A stretch of 64,000 nucleotides of DNA from Labrys sp. KNU-23 (GTDB lineage Bacteria; Pseudomonadota; Alphaproteobacteria; Rhizobiales; Labraceae). The stretch spans positions 2,429,501-2,493,500 of the forward strand of contig NZ_CP043489.1 in NCBI RefSeq assembly GCF_008330945.1, in the 5' to 3' direction. This document shows, in pieces, positions 25,686-34,253 of this stretch. Position numbers and translations under genes: made by a program. The notes under the pieces are model-generated. The model was not told where the DNA came from, did no database searches, and worked only from the letters and a program-made list of their open reading frames with translations. Each line of letters begins with the position of its first letter. The first letter of the stretch is position 1.

Positions 25686-26051
25686 ATGACCATGATCGAC
25701 AGCAAGACGTTCGCCGATCTCTCCACCCTCGACCTCGGTCCGTTCGGCCCCAAGCCGACCACCCTCAGCGAGGGGCAGGTCGAGGCGGCAAAAACCCTGT
25801 GGAAGTCGCAGGACGGCCTGATGGAAGTCGGCGTATGGGAATGCACGCCGGGCCGCTTCACGGCCTCACGGGAGCGCAATTCGGAAACCTGCCACATCGT
25901 GTCGGGATGGGTGTCGCTGCACGACGCCGACGGCCAGACCCGCGAGGTGCGGGCCGGCGAGGCCCTGGTCCTGCCCAAGGGCTGGAAGGGCGAGTGGACC
26001 ATCCACGAGACCACCCGCAAGCTCTACATCATGCATTACGACGCGGCCTGA
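25686..26051 (+). CDS. Cupin-domain protein (DUF861/Cupin_3 type)
   Basis: A 121-residue single-domain cupin. The barrel motifs are ETCHIVSGWVSLHDADGQ, then VRAGEALVLPKGWKGEWTIHE and RKLYIMH. Members of this group often sit beside amine-oxidase genes; their role is unproven and may be protective or enzymatic. It follows the flavoprotein by 40 bp and probably belongs to its transcript. The second in-frame ATG (25692), with TGGAA upstream, may be the true start. Its last 16 bp overlap the convergent YihY gene. Confidence 0.75.
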   Translation: MTMIDSKTFADLSTLDLGPFGPKPTTLSEGQVEAAKTLWKSQDGLMEVGVWECTPGRFTASRERNSETCHIVSGWVSLHDADGQTREVRAGEALVLPKGWKGEWTIHETTRKLYIMHYDAA

Positions 26052-26875
26052 ATGCGTTTGTGGTGTCTCTCGGCCAGGATGGCGTTGATCTCTGCCCCGA
26101 GCAGGAAGGCCAGCGCCACCAGCCACAGGAAGAACAGCGCCGCGAAGACGCTGCCCAGGCCCGCATAGAGCTTGGAGTAGGCGGCAAAATCGCTGATATA
26201 GATGCTGAAGGCGTAGCCGCCGGCGAGCCAGAGCCCCATGGTGATCAGCACACCTGGCCAGATCACGCCGAGCGAAGGGCGGCTCGCCACCAGGAACAGG
26301 TGTACCAGGATGATGGCACCGCCGAGCACCGCCGTGGTGATGCCATAGCGGGCAATCTCGATCAGCGGCTGCAGTGGCGCCAGCACCGGCGTGAAGCTGA
26401 TGGCCGCCTGCCATATCACCGGCCACAGCACCACCAGCAGAGCGAGAGTGACCAAAGCAAGCGAGGCCAGCAGCACGAAGAACAGGCTCTGCAGCCGGCA
26501 CCACCAGAAGGATCGCATCTCGACCAGGCCATAGGCCCGGTTGATGCCGACGCGGATGGCCTCGACGCCATTGCTGGCCAGCACCACCGCCACGATGGCG
26601 CTGACGGTGAGCAGGCCGGGCCGCGCCGTGCCCAGCACCCTGGTGACCTCGCGCGCGATCGGCTCGGAAACTTCGTGCGGCCAGGTTTCGAACAGCAGGC
26701 GCACGATCTCGTTCTGCAGGTCGGCGGTGCCGAGCACGCCGGCCAGGGACGCCACGAAGATCAGGAAGGGAAACATCGCCGTGAGCAGGGACAACGCCAT
26801 ATGGCTCGCCAACGCGTAATCGTCATGCTCGGTGACCCGCTGGGTGAGATCGGAAATGAATTTGTACGCCCGCAT
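26036..26875 (-). CDS. YihY/virulence factor BrkB family membrane protein
   Basis: A protein of about 279 residues with six or so hydrophobic segments (ALSLLTAMFPFLIFVASLAG, LQSLFFVLLASLALVTLALLV, GVIWPGVLITMGLWLAGGYAF, ALFFLWLVALAFLLGAEIN). The closing LGAEINAILAERHH is characteristic of the YihY/BrkB (formerly RNase BN-like) family. The function is still unsettled; transport roles have been proposed. I chose the start at MRAYKFISDL; the frame stays open to 26995, where a GTG could start a longer protein. It is convergent with the cupin gene, and the stops overlap. Confidence 0.8.
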   Translation of the reverse strand: MRAYKFISDLTQRVTEHDDYALASHMALSLLTAMFPFLIFVASLAGVLGTADLQNEIVRLLFETWPHEVSEPIAREVTRVLGTARPGLLTVSAIVAVVLASNGVEAIRVGINRAYGLVEMRSFWWCRLQSLFFVLLASLALVTLALLVVLWPVIWQAAISFTPVLAPLQPLIEIARYGITTAVLGGAIILVHLFLVASRPSLGVIWPGVLITMGLWLAGGYAFSIYISDFAAYSKLYAGLGSVFAALFFLWLVALAFLLGAEINAILAERHHKRIQAAS

Positions 26876-27102
26876 ACGGCAACCATGCCATTGCGTCTCG
26901 AGTTTTGCCAGAAAGGGCGGGCCGGCATCCCGCGGAAACGGTGGATGCAACGCCGGGCGGAGCCGCAGCAATCTCTCGATATCACACCCTTTCACGAATC
27001 GCGGAGGTAGCGCCTTCTCACCACTGTGTTACTCGCCCGTTCATCTTCGATGGTCTATGGCTTGCGGGCGTTTCCCACCGGAGCAAGGCACCTTTCAGCA
27101 AA

Positions 27103-27179
27103 AAAGCGCCTTGCCCGGACTCCCTGTTTCAACTTGTCCTTGCGATTGCCGGTGGTTCGGCCGGATCGCAAGGCGCTTT
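27103..27179. repeat. Hairpin repeat with two alternative folds, upstream of the DUF1223 gene
   Basis: AAAGCGCCTTGC (27103-27114) pairs perfectly with GCAAGGCGCTTT (27168-27179). CCTTGCGAT in the middle can instead pair with ATCGCAAGG, using part of the same right arm, so the folds exclude each other. A related element lies at 41676-41735 before hemH. The 321-bp divergent gap 26876-27196 otherwise shows no clear motif. Confidence 0.65.
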
Positions 27180-27196
27180 AGGCCCGGACGAGATCG

Positions 27197-27910
27197 ATGC
27201 GGCAAAACCTGGTTGCAGCTCTGTTGTTGCTGGCCGCGAGCGGCCCGGCGACGGCGCAGCCGCGTGCCGTGGTGGAGCTGTTCACCAGCCAGGGCTGCTC
27301 GTCCTGCCCGCCGGCGGACAAGATGATGGGCGAACTCGCCCGCGATCCCAGCGTCATCGCCTTGTCCCTGCCGGTCGATTACTGGGACTATGTCGGCTGG
27401 AAGGACACGCTCGCCGACAACACCTTCACGCGCCGCCAGCGCGCCTATTCGGAAGTGCGCGGCGACAGGGCCGTCTACACCCCGCAGATCGTGGTGGATG
27501 GCGTGCAGCATGCCGTCGGCTCCAATGGCGAGGAAGTTCGCCGGGCCATCGAGATGGCCGCCACCCATCCCAGCGTCCTCAGCGTTCCCGTCGCCATTTC
27601 CGGCAAGAATGGCGCCTACAGCATATCGCTGGGCAACAGCGTCCATAAAGGCGAGGTCTGGGTGGTGCCCATCGAGACGAGCGCGGAGGTCAGGATCGAG
27701 CGCGGCGAGAACACCGGCAAGACCGTGACCTATTCCAATGTCGTGCGCTGCTTCCGCAAAGTCGCCGATTATGACGGCAATGCCGCCACGGTGGCGCTCA
27801 AGCCGGATATGACCAGCGCCCCGGGCGCCGACAGTTTCGCCGTGCTGGTGCAGGCCAGTACTGCCGGCAGGCCGGGCGCCATTCTCGGCGCCGCCATGCA
27901 CAAGCCGTAA
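27197..27910 (+). CDS. DUF1223 family thioredoxin-like exported protein
   Basis: A 237-residue protein with a short signal peptide (VAALLLLAASGPATA-QP). The mature N-terminus carries the conserved FTSQGCSSCPPADKMMGEL, a CxxC thioredoxin-like site, and then LPVDYWDYVGWKDT and VYTPQIVVDG, which define DUF1223. The fold suggests a periplasmic redox or disulfide role, though function is not established. It is a single gene, 17 bp after a palindromic repeat that may lie in its leader. Confidence 0.87.
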   Translation: MRQNLVAALLLLAASGPATAQPRAVVELFTSQGCSSCPPADKMMGELARDPSVIALSLPVDYWDYVGWKDTLADNTFTRRQRAYSEVRGDRAVYTPQIVVDGVQHAVGSNGEEVRRAIEMAATHPSVLSVPVAISGKNGAYSISLGNSVHKGEVWVVPIETSAEVRIERGENTGKTVTYSNVVRCFRKVADYDGNAATVALKPDMTSAPGADSFAVLVQASTAGRPGAILGAAMHKP

Positions 27911-28135
27911 GAGGCGATTCCCGGGGCGGCGCGGACAGGCGTCGATTGGCGACAGACAAGGATCGGGCGAGAGCGTGAGCGCGCCAGGGGACGTGTCTTT
28001 CAACCTGTCCTGCCAAATCATCACCCACATCATCCCTCAAGTCACCACCTCGACATCTTGGAACCTTGGCGGCTTGGAGATAGGAAGAAGGAATTGGCCG
28101 GCCAGCCAGGCCCTCTTTTCCCGCCGGAACCCATC

Positions 28136-29065
28136 ATGATTGATCAGAATGATATTCGCGCCGCCTATCAACGCGTCGCTCCCCATATTCGCCGCACCCC
28201 GCTTCTCGACACCCAGGCCGGCACCTTCGGCCTCGGCCATGGCGTGCAGCTCAAGCTCGAATTCCTCCAGCATGCCGGTTCCTTCAAGCCGCGCGGCGCC
28301 TTCAACAATTTGTTGTCGCGCGACGTGCCGGCGGCCGGGATCGCCGCCGCCTCGGGCGGCAATCACGGCATCGCGGTCGCCCATGCCGCGCGCGCGCTCG
28401 GCCACAAGGCCCGCATCTTCGTGCCCGTGATCTCCAGCCCTGCCAAGATCGCGGCGATCCGCGCTCGCGGGGCCGACCTCGACATCGGCGGCGAGCGCTA
28501 TGCCGATGCCCTCGCCGCCTGCGAACGCTATATCGCGGAGACCGGCGCGCTCTCGGTGCATGCCTTCGATTCCTGGGAAACCATCGCCGGCCAGGGCACG
28601 CTCGGACTGGAATGGGAGGAACAGGCCGGCGGAGCGCTCGATACCGTGCTGGTCGCCACCGGCGGCGGTGGCCTGATCTCGGGTATCGCGGCGTGGTTCG
28701 CCGGCCGGGTCAAGGTCGTCTCGGTGGAGCCCGAGGGCTCGCAATGCCTCAAGGCGGCGCTGGAGGCCGGCGGCCCCATCGATGTCGGCGTGGACAGCGT
28801 GGCGGCGGATTCGCTCGGCGCCCGCAATTGCGGCGCCAAGGTCTATGCCGTGGCCAGCCGCCACGTCGGCGAGGCCATCACCGTACCCGACGGCGCCATC
28901 GTGGAAGCACAGAGGCGGGCCTGGGCCGATGCGCGCCTGGCCCTCGAGCCTGGCGGCGCCACGGCCCTGGCGGCCCTGGTCGGCGGCATCTATCGCCCGG
29001 CACCGGGCGAGCGTGTCGGCGTGCTGGCATGCGGCGCCAATGTGGATCTCGCCAGCATCGGCTGA
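28136..29065 (+). CDS. Threonine/serine dehydratase (PLP-dependent)
   Basis: A 309-residue fold-type II PLP enzyme. The cofactor lysine lies in HAGSFKPRGAFN, ASGGNHGIAVA binds the substrate or phosphate, and the glycine loop GGGGLISGIA anchors the PLP phosphate. It lacks the C-terminal ACT-like regulatory domain of biosynthetic IlvA, so it is probably a catabolic TdcB-like dehydratase or serine racemase relative, converting threonine/serine to 2-oxo acids and ammonia. The ATG at 28136 starts the conserved IRAAYQRVAPHIRRTPLL segment. The 225-bp upstream gap shows nothing notable. Confidence 0.88.
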   Translation: MIDQNDIRAAYQRVAPHIRRTPLLDTQAGTFGLGHGVQLKLEFLQHAGSFKPRGAFNNLLSRDVPAAGIAAASGGNHGIAVAHAARALGHKARIFVPVISSPAKIAAIRARGADLDIGGERYADALAACERYIAETGALSVHAFDSWETIAGQGTLGLEWEEQAGGALDTVLVATGGGGLISGIAAWFAGRVKVVSVEPEGSQCLKAALEAGGPIDVGVDSVAADSLGARNCGAKVYAVASRHVGEAITVPDGAIVEAQRRAWADARLALEPGGATALAALVGGIYRPAPGERVGVLACGANVDLASIG

Positions 29066-29076
29066 GGCCGCGCGCG

Positions 29077-29652
29077 TCAGCTGTGCTTGCGCCGGTAATG
29101 CAGGATGACGGCGCCGGTATCGAGCGGGCGGTTCTCGACCAGCTCCAGCCCGAGCTTGGGCAGGCCAGGGCCAAACAGACGCTTGCCGTCGCCGAAGATC
29201 ACCGGCGTCACCATCAGGCGATACTCGTCGACGAGATCGAGGCTGATGAGGCTGTTGGCGACGCCGGCGCCGCCGAAGCAGTAGATGTCCTTGCCCGTGA
29301 GGCTCGCCTTCAACGCTCCGATCGCAGCGGGGAGATCCGGCCCCGCCAGGCTGGCGTTCCAACCGGGATCGCCGGACAAGGTGGAGGAGACCACCGTCTT
29401 GGGCAGGCGGTTCATCACGGCGGCATGGGACACGCCGGCCGCGGGACTGGCGGGGTCGGTTTCGGCCGGCTCCCAGAATTCCTTGTTGAACAGGAAATTG
29501 GTACGGCCATAGACGAGATGGCCGGCCCGCTCCAGGGCATGGCCGGACCAATGGGTTTCGAGATCGCCCGACCAGGCCGGCGGCACGAAGCCGTTCGGCC
29601 CCTCAATATAGCCATCCAGACTGGTGAACATCGCCAGGACCAGTTTCGCCAT
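29077..29652 (-). CDS. Dihydrofolate reductase/RibD C-terminal family protein
   Basis: A 191-residue protein of the DHFR-like RibD C-terminal family: N-terminal KLVLAMFTSLDGYIEGPNG, and the NADPH-loop segment IYCFGGAGVANSLI. These stand-alone proteins are NAD(P)H-dependent reductases with mostly unknown substrates. The start chosen has GGAGG 7 nt upstream; in-frame ATGs lie 2 and 5 codons earlier. It is divergent from an HxlR regulator, a frequent pairing in which the regulator controls the reductase. Confidence 0.85.
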   Translation of the reverse strand: MAKLVLAMFTSLDGYIEGPNGFVPPAWSGDLETHWSGHALERAGHLVYGRTNFLFNKEFWEPAETDPASPAAGVSHAAVMNRLPKTVVSSTLSGDPGWNASLAGPDLPAAIGALKASLTGKDIYCFGGAGVANSLISLDLVDEYRLMVTPVIFGDGKRLFGPGLPKLGLELVENRPLDTGAVILHYRRKHS

Positions 29653-29691
29653 CGTCATTCCTCCCATGAAAACCAGTTGCGATAAGCAATT

Positions 29692-29711
29692 AGTTGCCTT
29701 TTAGCTCAACT
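29692..29711. promoter_or_regulatory. Dyad in the divergent reductase/HxlR promoter
   Basis: AGTTG (29692-29696) and CAACT (29707-29711) form a dyad centred between the divergent genes, extended by outer AGCA and TGCT and by a second small dyad GCAA..TTGC. The spacing fits a dimeric winged-helix regulator, here probably the HxlR protein encoded next to it. Confidence 0.45.
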
Positions 29712-29742
29712 GCTTCTATTTTGCAAGCGGTCAAGGAACGAG

Positions 29743-30261
29743 ATGATGAATGCAGTCCATCGATCGGGGTGTCCGATCAATCTGACTCTGGAAATGCTGG
29801 GTGATCGCTGGAGCCTGATCGTCATTCGCGACGTGATGTTCGGCAACCGCCGACATTATCGCGAGCTCCTGACCCAGTCGGAAGAGAAGATTGCCTCCAA
29901 CATCCTGGCCGACCGGCTGAAACGATTGGTCGAAACCGGCCTGCTCAGCCGCCGTGACGACCCCAGCCATAAGCAGAAGGCGATCTACAGCCTGACGGAG
30001 CCGTCGATCCAACTGGTGCCGCTCTTGGCGCAGATGGGGGCCTGGGGCCGGCGGTACACGCCGGTTTCGCGCCCCCTGTCGATCCGCGCACAATTGCTGG
30101 AGGAAGGCGGACCGCCCCTGTGGGAGGCCTTCATGGACGAGCTGCGCGCGCTGCATCTAGGCACGCCCGCGCCCGCCCGTTCTGTCCTTGCCGAATTGCA
30201 GGCTGCCTATCTGGCTGTGATGGCGCAGGAAGAGAGCTCGGCCGGCGCCATCAGGGCTTGA
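29743..30261 (+). CDS. HxlR family transcriptional regulator
   Basis: A 172-residue winged-helix regulator. The family marks are CPINLTLEMLGDRWSLIVIRDVMFG, then FGNRRHYRELLTQSEEKIASNILADRLKRLVETGL. HxlR proteins respond to electrophiles or redox stress and usually control an adjacent oxidoreductase gene, here the divergent RibD-like reductase. One Cys (in SGCPINL) sits at the N-terminal position used for redox sensing in some relatives. The C-terminal ~70 residues form an extra helical extension. The stop overlaps the end of the convergent sulfatase gene by 11 bp. Confidence 0.88.
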   Translation: MMNAVHRSGCPINLTLEMLGDRWSLIVIRDVMFGNRRHYRELLTQSEEKIASNILADRLKRLVETGLLSRRDDPSHKQKAIYSLTEPSIQLVPLLAQMGAWGRRYTPVSRPLSIRAQLLEEGGPPLWEAFMDELRALHLGTPAPARSVLAELQAAYLAVMAQEESSAGAIRA

Positions 30262-31630
30262 CCGGATCGACGTCGCGCTCGGGGTCGGCGAAGCCGATCA
30301 AATCCTGCGGCTTCAGCCTGTACTGGCGGGAATAGCGCTCGGGCGCGTCGAGAATCTCAGGCGCGTGCCCCTCCTCGACCTCGGCGATCCAGGCCAGCAG
30401 GCGGGCCTTCAAATCGTCCGATATGCCGCGGAAGGCCGTCATGCCGACGAGGTTCACCATCTCATAGGGGTCGTTTTCGAGGTCGTAGAGATAGCTTTCG
30501 CGATAGACGTCCGAGCGGGGCGCTCCCTGGTCGTAGTCGGAGGTCACGCCATATTTCCAGCGATGCGTACGCAGGGCCCGACCGGTCTCCGTTTCGCTGA
30601 TCTGGATGAGAATGTCCTGCCGCCAGGGCTGCCGGGCATCTCGGACAACCGGCATGATCGATTTGCCGGCCATGGTTGAGGGTATGTCGAGACCGGCCGC
30701 ATCAAGCAGGGTCGGAGCAACGTCGATGGTGCTGAAAAGCGCCCTGACCTGGCCGCCTGCCATGAAGCCCGGCCCGGTGATCATCGTCGGCACGCGGATC
30801 GCGCTCTCGTGGCAGGAGCGCTTATACTCGCTGTTGCGCGTCTTGAAATGGCAGGCATGGTCGGAGGTGAACATCACGATGGTGTCATCGAGCATGTCCA
30901 GGCTCTTCAGGGCATCGATGAGCCGGCCGAAAGCCTCGTCGAGACGCTTCACCATGCCGTAATAGCCACTCAGGTGCCAGGCGCTGCTCCCCTGCAGGCC
31001 GACCAGATCCGGCGGCGTCCACTGGCTGGCAGCCATGGCCTCCCGGTAGCCGTCGGGCGGGGGATAGTCATCGACATGGTTCTGGTGGTGTGGCTCCAGA
31101 AACGAGACGAACAGGAAGAAGGGCTTGTCCTGATGGTCGTCGCAATAGCGGATGGCGGCATCGGTCAGGGCGTCGATACGATAGCCCGGCAATTTGCGCC
31201 GCTTGTCTTCGGTATCGAACAGCACCGCATCATAGGCATCGGACACGAATTCCAAAAGATTGGCCGCGAGCCAGTTCTGGTAGCCGCCGCGCTCATGCTT
31301 GGGCACGGGATCGGTATCGCCCAGATGCCACTTGCCGATATAGCCGGTGTCATAGCCGTTGCGGGCGAATTGCCTGGCGATGGTCGCGGCGTCATCGGGC
31401 AGGGGAATGCCATTGCGGAACACGCCGGTCTGCGTGGCGAAGCGCCCGGTTTGCATCGAGGAGCGCGCCGGCCCGCACAGCGGCTGGCTGGTGAAGGAAT
31501 TGTAGAGATGCGTCCCCGCCCGGGCGAGCCGGTCGAAATGGGGGGTGAGGCCCATCGGATTGCCGTGCACGCCCGTGGTATCGTGGCGTTGCTGGTCCGT
31601 GAAGAAAACCACGACATTCGGCTTTTTCAT
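30251..31630 (-). CDS. Type I sulfatase
   Basis: A cytoplasmic protein of about 459 residues, without a signal peptide. The metal-binding start is VVVFFTDQQRHD, and the formylglycine signature is PLCGPARSSMQTGR (C-x-P-x-R), so the Cys would be matured by an FGE-type enzyme. GYDTGYIGKWHLGD and FTSDHACH follow as in the alkaline-phosphatase superfamily. The likely substrate is a sulfate ester or sulfated sugar delivered by the nearby ABC importer. The start at MKKPNVVVF has GGAG upstream; ATG 31651 is possible. A 13-bp motif identical to one upstream of the importer lies about 90 bp before the start. Confidence 0.87.
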   Translation of the reverse strand: MKKPNVVVFFTDQQRHDTTGVHGNPMGLTPHFDRLARAGTHLYNSFTSQPLCGPARSSMQTGRFATQTGVFRNGIPLPDDAATIARQFARNGYDTGYIGKWHLGDTDPVPKHERGGYQNWLAANLLEFVSDAYDAVLFDTEDKRRKLPGYRIDALTDAAIRYCDDHQDKPFFLFVSFLEPHHQNHVDDYPPPDGYREAMAASQWTPPDLVGLQGSSAWHLSGYYGMVKRLDEAFGRLIDALKSLDMLDDTIVMFTSDHACHFKTRNSEYKRSCHESAIRVPTMITGPGFMAGGQVRALFSTIDVAPTLLDAAGLDIPSTMAGKSIMPVVRDARQPWRQDILIQISETETGRALRTHRWKYGVTSDYDQGAPRSDVYRESYLYDLENDPYEMVNLVGMTAFRGISDDLKARLLAWIAEVEEGHAPEILDAPERYSRQYRLKPQDLIGFADPERDVDPVKP

Positions 31631-31720
31631 CCCGGTCCCGCTCCAATCCATGCGCTCTCGCCCTCGAAGAGTGAGGAGGGCGAACATCGTCGGGATGGTT
31701 TAGCGGCTCGATTCCGGCCC

Positions 31721-31733
31721 GGAAAATGATATT
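31721..31733 (-). promoter_or_regulatory. Shared regulatory motif upstream of the sulfatase gene
   Basis: GGAAAATGATATT occurs here and, as its exact reverse complement AATATCATTTTCC, at 32722-32734 between the LysR gene and the importer operon. Identity over 13 bp at two promoters flanking a LysR gene suggests the LysR binding site. Confidence 0.55.
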
Positions 31734-31786
31734 AACTCACCCCGACCATAACCTGATGGAATATCGCGACTGCCCGCAGGCCTCGT

Positions 31787-32689
31787 TCACGCCAGTGTCC
31801 CCTGCTCGTCGACCAATTGCGAAAGCAGGTCGAGCGAGCGGGTGAGGATCGGAAACTCGCTGGTCGAGCGGCGAAAGCAGGCCCCCGAGGGAAAACGCCA
31901 GAACGGGTCTTCGAACAGGAGCTTCTTCAGGCCGGCGGCCTTGGCCATCGCTTCGACCTGCACCGGCGCCAGGGTGAAATAGGAGGTGCCGCTGATGATC
32001 CGGAAGCTTGCCGCCAGCGTCTCCACTTCCATGACGATCTCGGGCGAGCGCAGGCGCCTGTCGCGGAAATAGGTCTTCAGGCGTTCGACCACGGTGCCGT
32101 CGCGCTTGTAGACGATCCAGCGGCGCTCGCTAAGGTCGCGGGCTGCGATGCTGTCCGACTGCGCCAGCGGGTCGTCGCCGCAGCAATAGACGCACATTTC
32201 CACGTTGAACAATTGCCGGGTCTCGATGCCTTCCGGCGGCTCGCCGCGCAGGATGCCGAGCAGCAGGTCCACGCGCCCCTCCAGCAATTGCGGAAAGGTC
32301 GTATCGGCGAGGTTGTAGTCGAGGGTGAATCGCGTTTGCGGGAATTCCAGGCTCAGCCTTTTTACGAGGTCCGGGGCGATCGCCATCTGGTAGGACATGC
32401 CTGCCGCGATGGTGAACATCTCGACGCTGCCCTTGCCGAGCGCCCTGATCTCCTCGCGGGCGTGGCGATGATGGGTTTCGATCGCCCGCGCGCGTTCGAG
32501 CAATTTCCGGCCGGCGACCGTGAGTTCCATGCCGCGCGTGGTGCGGTGGAAGATCTGGCTGCCGAATTCGAGTTCCAGCCGGCGTATGGTCTTGGTGAGA
32601 GCGGGCTGCGACAGGCCGATCTTTTCGGCTGCCGCCGTGAGATTGCCCTCCCGCGCCACCGCGAGGAAAGCCTTGAGATTGCGATCCAT
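31787..32689 (-). CDS. LysR family transcriptional regulator of the sulfatase/importer cluster
   Basis: A 300-residue LysR regulator. The N-terminal helix-turn-helix is LKAFLAVAREGNLTAAAEKI, then LSQPALTKTIRRLELEFG, followed by a periplasmic-binding-like effector domain. It is divergent from the ABC importer operon and transcribed in the same direction as the sulfatase. This placement, plus the shared 13-bp motif at both promoters, indicates it controls both. The effector is probably the transported compound or its desulfated product. I chose the ATG at 32689 (MDRNLKAF); an ATG 10 codons earlier would include the regulatory motif region. Confidence 0.9.
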   Translation of the reverse strand: MDRNLKAFLAVAREGNLTAAAEKIGLSQPALTKTIRRLELEFGSQIFHRTTRGMELTVAGRKLLERARAIETHHRHAREEIRALGKGSVEMFTIAAGMSYQMAIAPDLVKRLSLEFPQTRFTLDYNLADTTFPQLLEGRVDLLLGILRGEPPEGIETRQLFNVEMCVYCCGDDPLAQSDSIAARDLSERRWIVYKRDGTVVERLKTYFRDRRLRSPEIVMEVETLAASFRIISGTSYFTLAPVQVEAMAKAAGLKKLLFEDPFWRFPSGACFRRSTSEFPILTRSLDLLSQLVDEQGTLA

Positions 32690-32721
32690 GCCATTCCCGA
32701 AAGTTATGGATAGATGCACTC

Positions 32722-32734
32722 AATATCATTTTCC
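32722..32734 (+). promoter_or_regulatory. Shared regulatory motif upstream of LysR and the importer operon
   Basis: AATATCATTTTCC is the exact reverse complement of the motif before the sulfatase. It lies 33 bp from the LysR start and about 118 bp from the importer start, in the expected place for a divergently acting LysR protein. Confidence 0.55.
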
Positions 32735-32851
32735 AAGCTTAGCGGCAGTACCTATCGTGCAATCCGGAGCGGGGCCAATTCCGGTTGTGGGCGGAGCCTG
32801 GCGGCAGACTCCCGGCCGAGCGGTCGGAGTATCGGACAAGGGAGAATTCGA

Positions 32852-34213
32852 ATGAGCCATCGGCATGCCAAACCCGCGATCCTCGCCGCCCTGTGCATGT
32901 CGATGTCAGCCCTGGGCGCGGCAAGGGCCGAGGTCCCCTTCGCGGAGGTCGGCAAACAGGCGCCGATCACGGTCCTGATCAATGCCTCGCCCTGGTACAA
33001 GGGCTTCGAGAAGGTCGTCGAGCTCTACGAGGACCAGACCGGCAATGTGGTCAATCTCGAAGTCACGCCCTTCGACGGCATGCTGGAAAAAGCCCGGTCG
33101 GCCGTGCGCAACGGTGGCACCAGCCCGCTCGACCTGGTGAACATGAACGGCCTGTCGGCGGTGGAGTTCTACGAAGGCGGCTTTCTCACGCCGTTCGCGG
33201 ACATCGATCCCGATTTCAAATGGCCGAAGGAGGCCTATACCTATGGCGACAGCAATTGCTGGGACGCCGGGAAGCGATATCCCGATTGCAGCACGGGCAA
33301 GGTGATGGGCTTTTCGCCCAACGGCAACGTCCAGCTCTATTACTATCGCAGCGACGTCTTCAAGGAGAAGGGCCTCAAGCCGCCGGCAACCTTCGACGAG
33401 GTGCTCGCCGACTGCAAGCTGCTGCACAATCCACCGTCCGCCTATGGCTATTTGCAGCGCGGCGAGAAGGGCAACGGCATCTTCTATGACTGGATGGCCT
33501 ATATGCTCAGCTATGGCGCCAGGGCCGAGGCCGATCCCGCCCATGGCGACTATACGGTGACGATCAACAGCCCGCAGGCCAAGGCGGCACTCGACAAGTT
33601 CATCGAGATCAGCCGCAATTGCGGCCCCGCCAATTATGCAAGCCTGGGCCAGGGCGACGTCATCCAGCTCATGCAGACCGGCAAGGGCATGCAGGGGCAT
33701 GCCGTGGTCGCGGCCTTCCCGAATTTCGACGATCCCCGAAAATCCGCCGTGGTCGGTCAGATCGATGCGACCATCCTGCCCAAGGCGAGCGCCGAGGCGG
33801 AACCCGGCATCGCCATCGGCAACCTGATCCTGGCGGTGCCCGCCAATGCCTCGGAAGCCGGCAAGAAAGGGGCGGTGGCCTTCGCCAAATGGTTCCTGAC
33901 CTATGGCGCGCAATATGCCTATGCCGAGGCCGGCGGCATTCCGGTGCGCGGCGACGTGCTCTCCTCCGACCTGAGGAACCGGCCGGAATTTCGCTGGATG
34001 CCGGCCTATCAGGACTCGCTGAAACATGGCCGCCAAGTCTTCTTCTATGCGGAAGGCACCACCATCAGCAACAATGTCGGCCTGCGCATCAACCAGGCCC
34101 TGGTCGGGGAGATGAGTTCGGCCACCGCCCTCAACCAGATCGCCCGGGAAATGAAGGCCCTCTTCGAGAAGAACGGCCGCAAGACCGGCATGCTGCCACC
34201 CTTGCCGGAATGA
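32852..34213 (+). CDS. Sugar-type ABC transporter, periplasmic substrate-binding protein
   Basis: A 453-residue protein with a signal peptide (LAALCMSMSALGAARA-EV). The layout (ITVLINASPWYKGFEKVVELYEDQTG at the N-terminus, PNGNVQLYYYRSDVFKEKGLKPPATFDE in the middle) fits cluster B (MalE/UgpB-like) binding proteins. It would capture an oligosaccharide or other neutral/anionic solute, perhaps sulfated given the linked sulfatase. AAGGGAGAA precedes the ATG. It heads an operon with two permeases and no ATPase. Confidence 0.87.
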   Translation: MSHRHAKPAILAALCMSMSALGAARAEVPFAEVGKQAPITVLINASPWYKGFEKVVELYEDQTGNVVNLEVTPFDGMLEKARSAVRNGGTSPLDLVNMNGLSAVEFYEGGFLTPFADIDPDFKWPKEAYTYGDSNCWDAGKRYPDCSTGKVMGFSPNGNVQLYYYRSDVFKEKGLKPPATFDEVLADCKLLHNPPSAYGYLQRGEKGNGIFYDWMAYMLSYGARAEADPAHGDYTVTINSPQAKAALDKFIEISRNCGPANYASLGQGDVIQLMQTGKGMQGHAVVAAFPNFDDPRKSAVVGQIDATILPKASAEAEPGIAIGNLILAVPANASEAGKKGAVAFAKWFLTYGAQYAYAEAGGIPVRGDVLSSDLRNRPEFRWMPAYQDSLKHGRQVFFYAEGTTISNNVGLRINQALVGEMSSATALNQIAREMKALFEKNGRKTGMLPPLPE

Positions 34214-34253
34214 GCCTGGCAATCGCACAGGGGACGGGAGGAGGCGGCTTGCC

